A stretch of 64,000 bases of DNA, taken from NCBI RefSeq assembly GCF_004912165.1, contig NZ_STGV01000003.1, forward strand, positions 124,001 through 188,000. The letters run 5' to 3'. Source of the DNA: Peteryoungia ipomoeae. Its GTDB lineage: Bacteria; Pseudomonadota; Alphaproteobacteria; Rhizobiales; Rhizobiaceae. Each line of letters begins with the position of its first letter. Within the stretch, counting starts at the first letter, position 1. The notes beneath the pieces are model-generated. The model did no database searches. It saw only the letters and a program-made list of their open reading frames with translations, and was not told the DNA's origin. The position numbers were made by a program, and so were the translations under genes. Shown here piece by piece: positions 63,612-64,000 of the stretch.

Positions 63612-63860
63612 ATGTTGGAGCTGCATTACGAGATGATCGAAAGACTGAAGGCAGAGTCAGTGACCCTACAATTCGTGGTGAGCGGGCTCCTGCATGAGAC
63701 CATCAAGACGGAGTAAGGAAGGCGTACCGTTGAAGCGGCATTTGACTACGCCCTTGATCAGGCCATCCCTCATGCAACGGCTGAGAACACGCCGGGCGGG
63801 CGGTACGCGACCGCTGCAGTGGGGATGCTCGAGCAGTGGCGGAAGATGTTCGACGCTTAG
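63612..63860 (+). pseudogene. Small gene interrupted by an internal stop
   Basis: One frame gives MLELHYEMIERLKAESVTLQ and LLHETIKTE, a TAA at 63714-63716, then GRRTVEAAFDYALDQAIPHA and ATAAVGMLEQWRKMFDA before TAG at 63858. The two parts stay in frame and look like one helical protein of about 82 residues. A nonsense mutation or two tiny genes are the options. The protein is not recognised. Confidence 0.45.
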
Positions 63861-64000
63861 GCTTGAGGCATGGCCATGGTGAGAAATACTTGATCGCGTA
63901 ACGGCTGCGTGCTGCCGTTCGAAGCATTCAAGAAAAAATTCACCCATGAATACTGGAGCGTGGTCAGAACCATTCCATTGTAGAGGTAGCGTCATTTTTC
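63861..64000. other. Window end, nothing supported
   Basis: The last 140 bases hold no gene I can support. A short frame (KFTHEYWSVVRTIPL) near 63938-63984 is too small to judge. Confidence 0.3.

Noticed and set aside
1..64000. CRISPR array or recognised anti-phage defence system
   Set aside because: No regular short direct repeats with unique spacers and no known cas or defence core genes were seen.

Overview
The window is GC-rich DNA from an alphaproteobacterium, most likely the Rhizobiaceae (Rhizobium/Agrobacterium/Ensifer relatives). Supporting signs are a Rhizobium etli-type (class 3) asparaginase, a betIBA choline-to-betaine locus, cysHDN with an APS-type reductase, a double-length FhuB permease, many short ATGA-coupled genes, and GC-rich palindromic intergenic elements of the kind common in rhizobial genomes. 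The assignment rests on gene content and style, not on a marker gene.

Positions 1 to about 44,050 look like ordinary chromosome-style backbone. In order they hold: an exopolysaccharide pair (flippase and CelD-like acyltransferase); asparaginase; small conserved hypotheticals; a membrane ClpP-class protease coupled to a coiled-coil membrane protein; a stand-alone proteasome-beta-like Ntn hydrolase; a quinone oxidoreductase; a GNAT; an EAL-CBS-GGDEF protein; betI-betB, a toxin-antitoxin module, then betA; a lipoprotein hydrolase; a TRAP transporter (dctPQM); a stand-alone Ada metal-binding domain; a DUF2161 protein; a divergent SDR/TetR pair; a frameshifted heme-copper-oxidase-like membrane gene; a sulfur block (sulfate-binding protein, Rrf2 regulator, cysH, cysD, cysN); a LacI regulator; tRNA-Pro(CGG); and a siderophore-uptake block (AraC regulator, TonB receptor, FhuD-, FhuB- and FhuC-like proteins, exporter-fold ABC protein).

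From about 44,580 the character changes. A tyrosine integrase is followed by a 413-residue protein of unknown function, several small orphan genes (two strongly acidic), a gene-free stretch with five GTTGAC/GTCAAC repeats, a DUF2293 protein and two related small helix-turn-helix-like proteins. Next comes a gmd-per-wzm-wzt cassette for GDP-perosamine synthesis and ABC-dependent O-polysaccharide export, in the gene order I recall from the Brucella wbk region. It is followed by about 3.8 kb of nested and truncated insertion sequences (IS3, IS66, IS30, IS110), a decayed gene remnant, two large glycosyltransferase-like genes and a gene with an internal stop. I read 44.5-64 kb as a genomic island that carries or flanks a surface-polysaccharide locus.

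The points most worth a second look are: (1) the integrase-led block of orphan genes with the hexamer-repeat region; (2) the toxin-antitoxin module and palindromic repeats splitting betB from betA, with a palindrome filling the toxin promoter spacer; (3) the proteasome-like Ntn hydrolase with Thr1/Asp17/Lys33 spacing intact; (4) a compact promoter / 24-codon ORF / terminator unit at 3.7-3.95 kb; (5) palindromic elements between all three cys genes. I could run no database search, so family names come from motif recognition.
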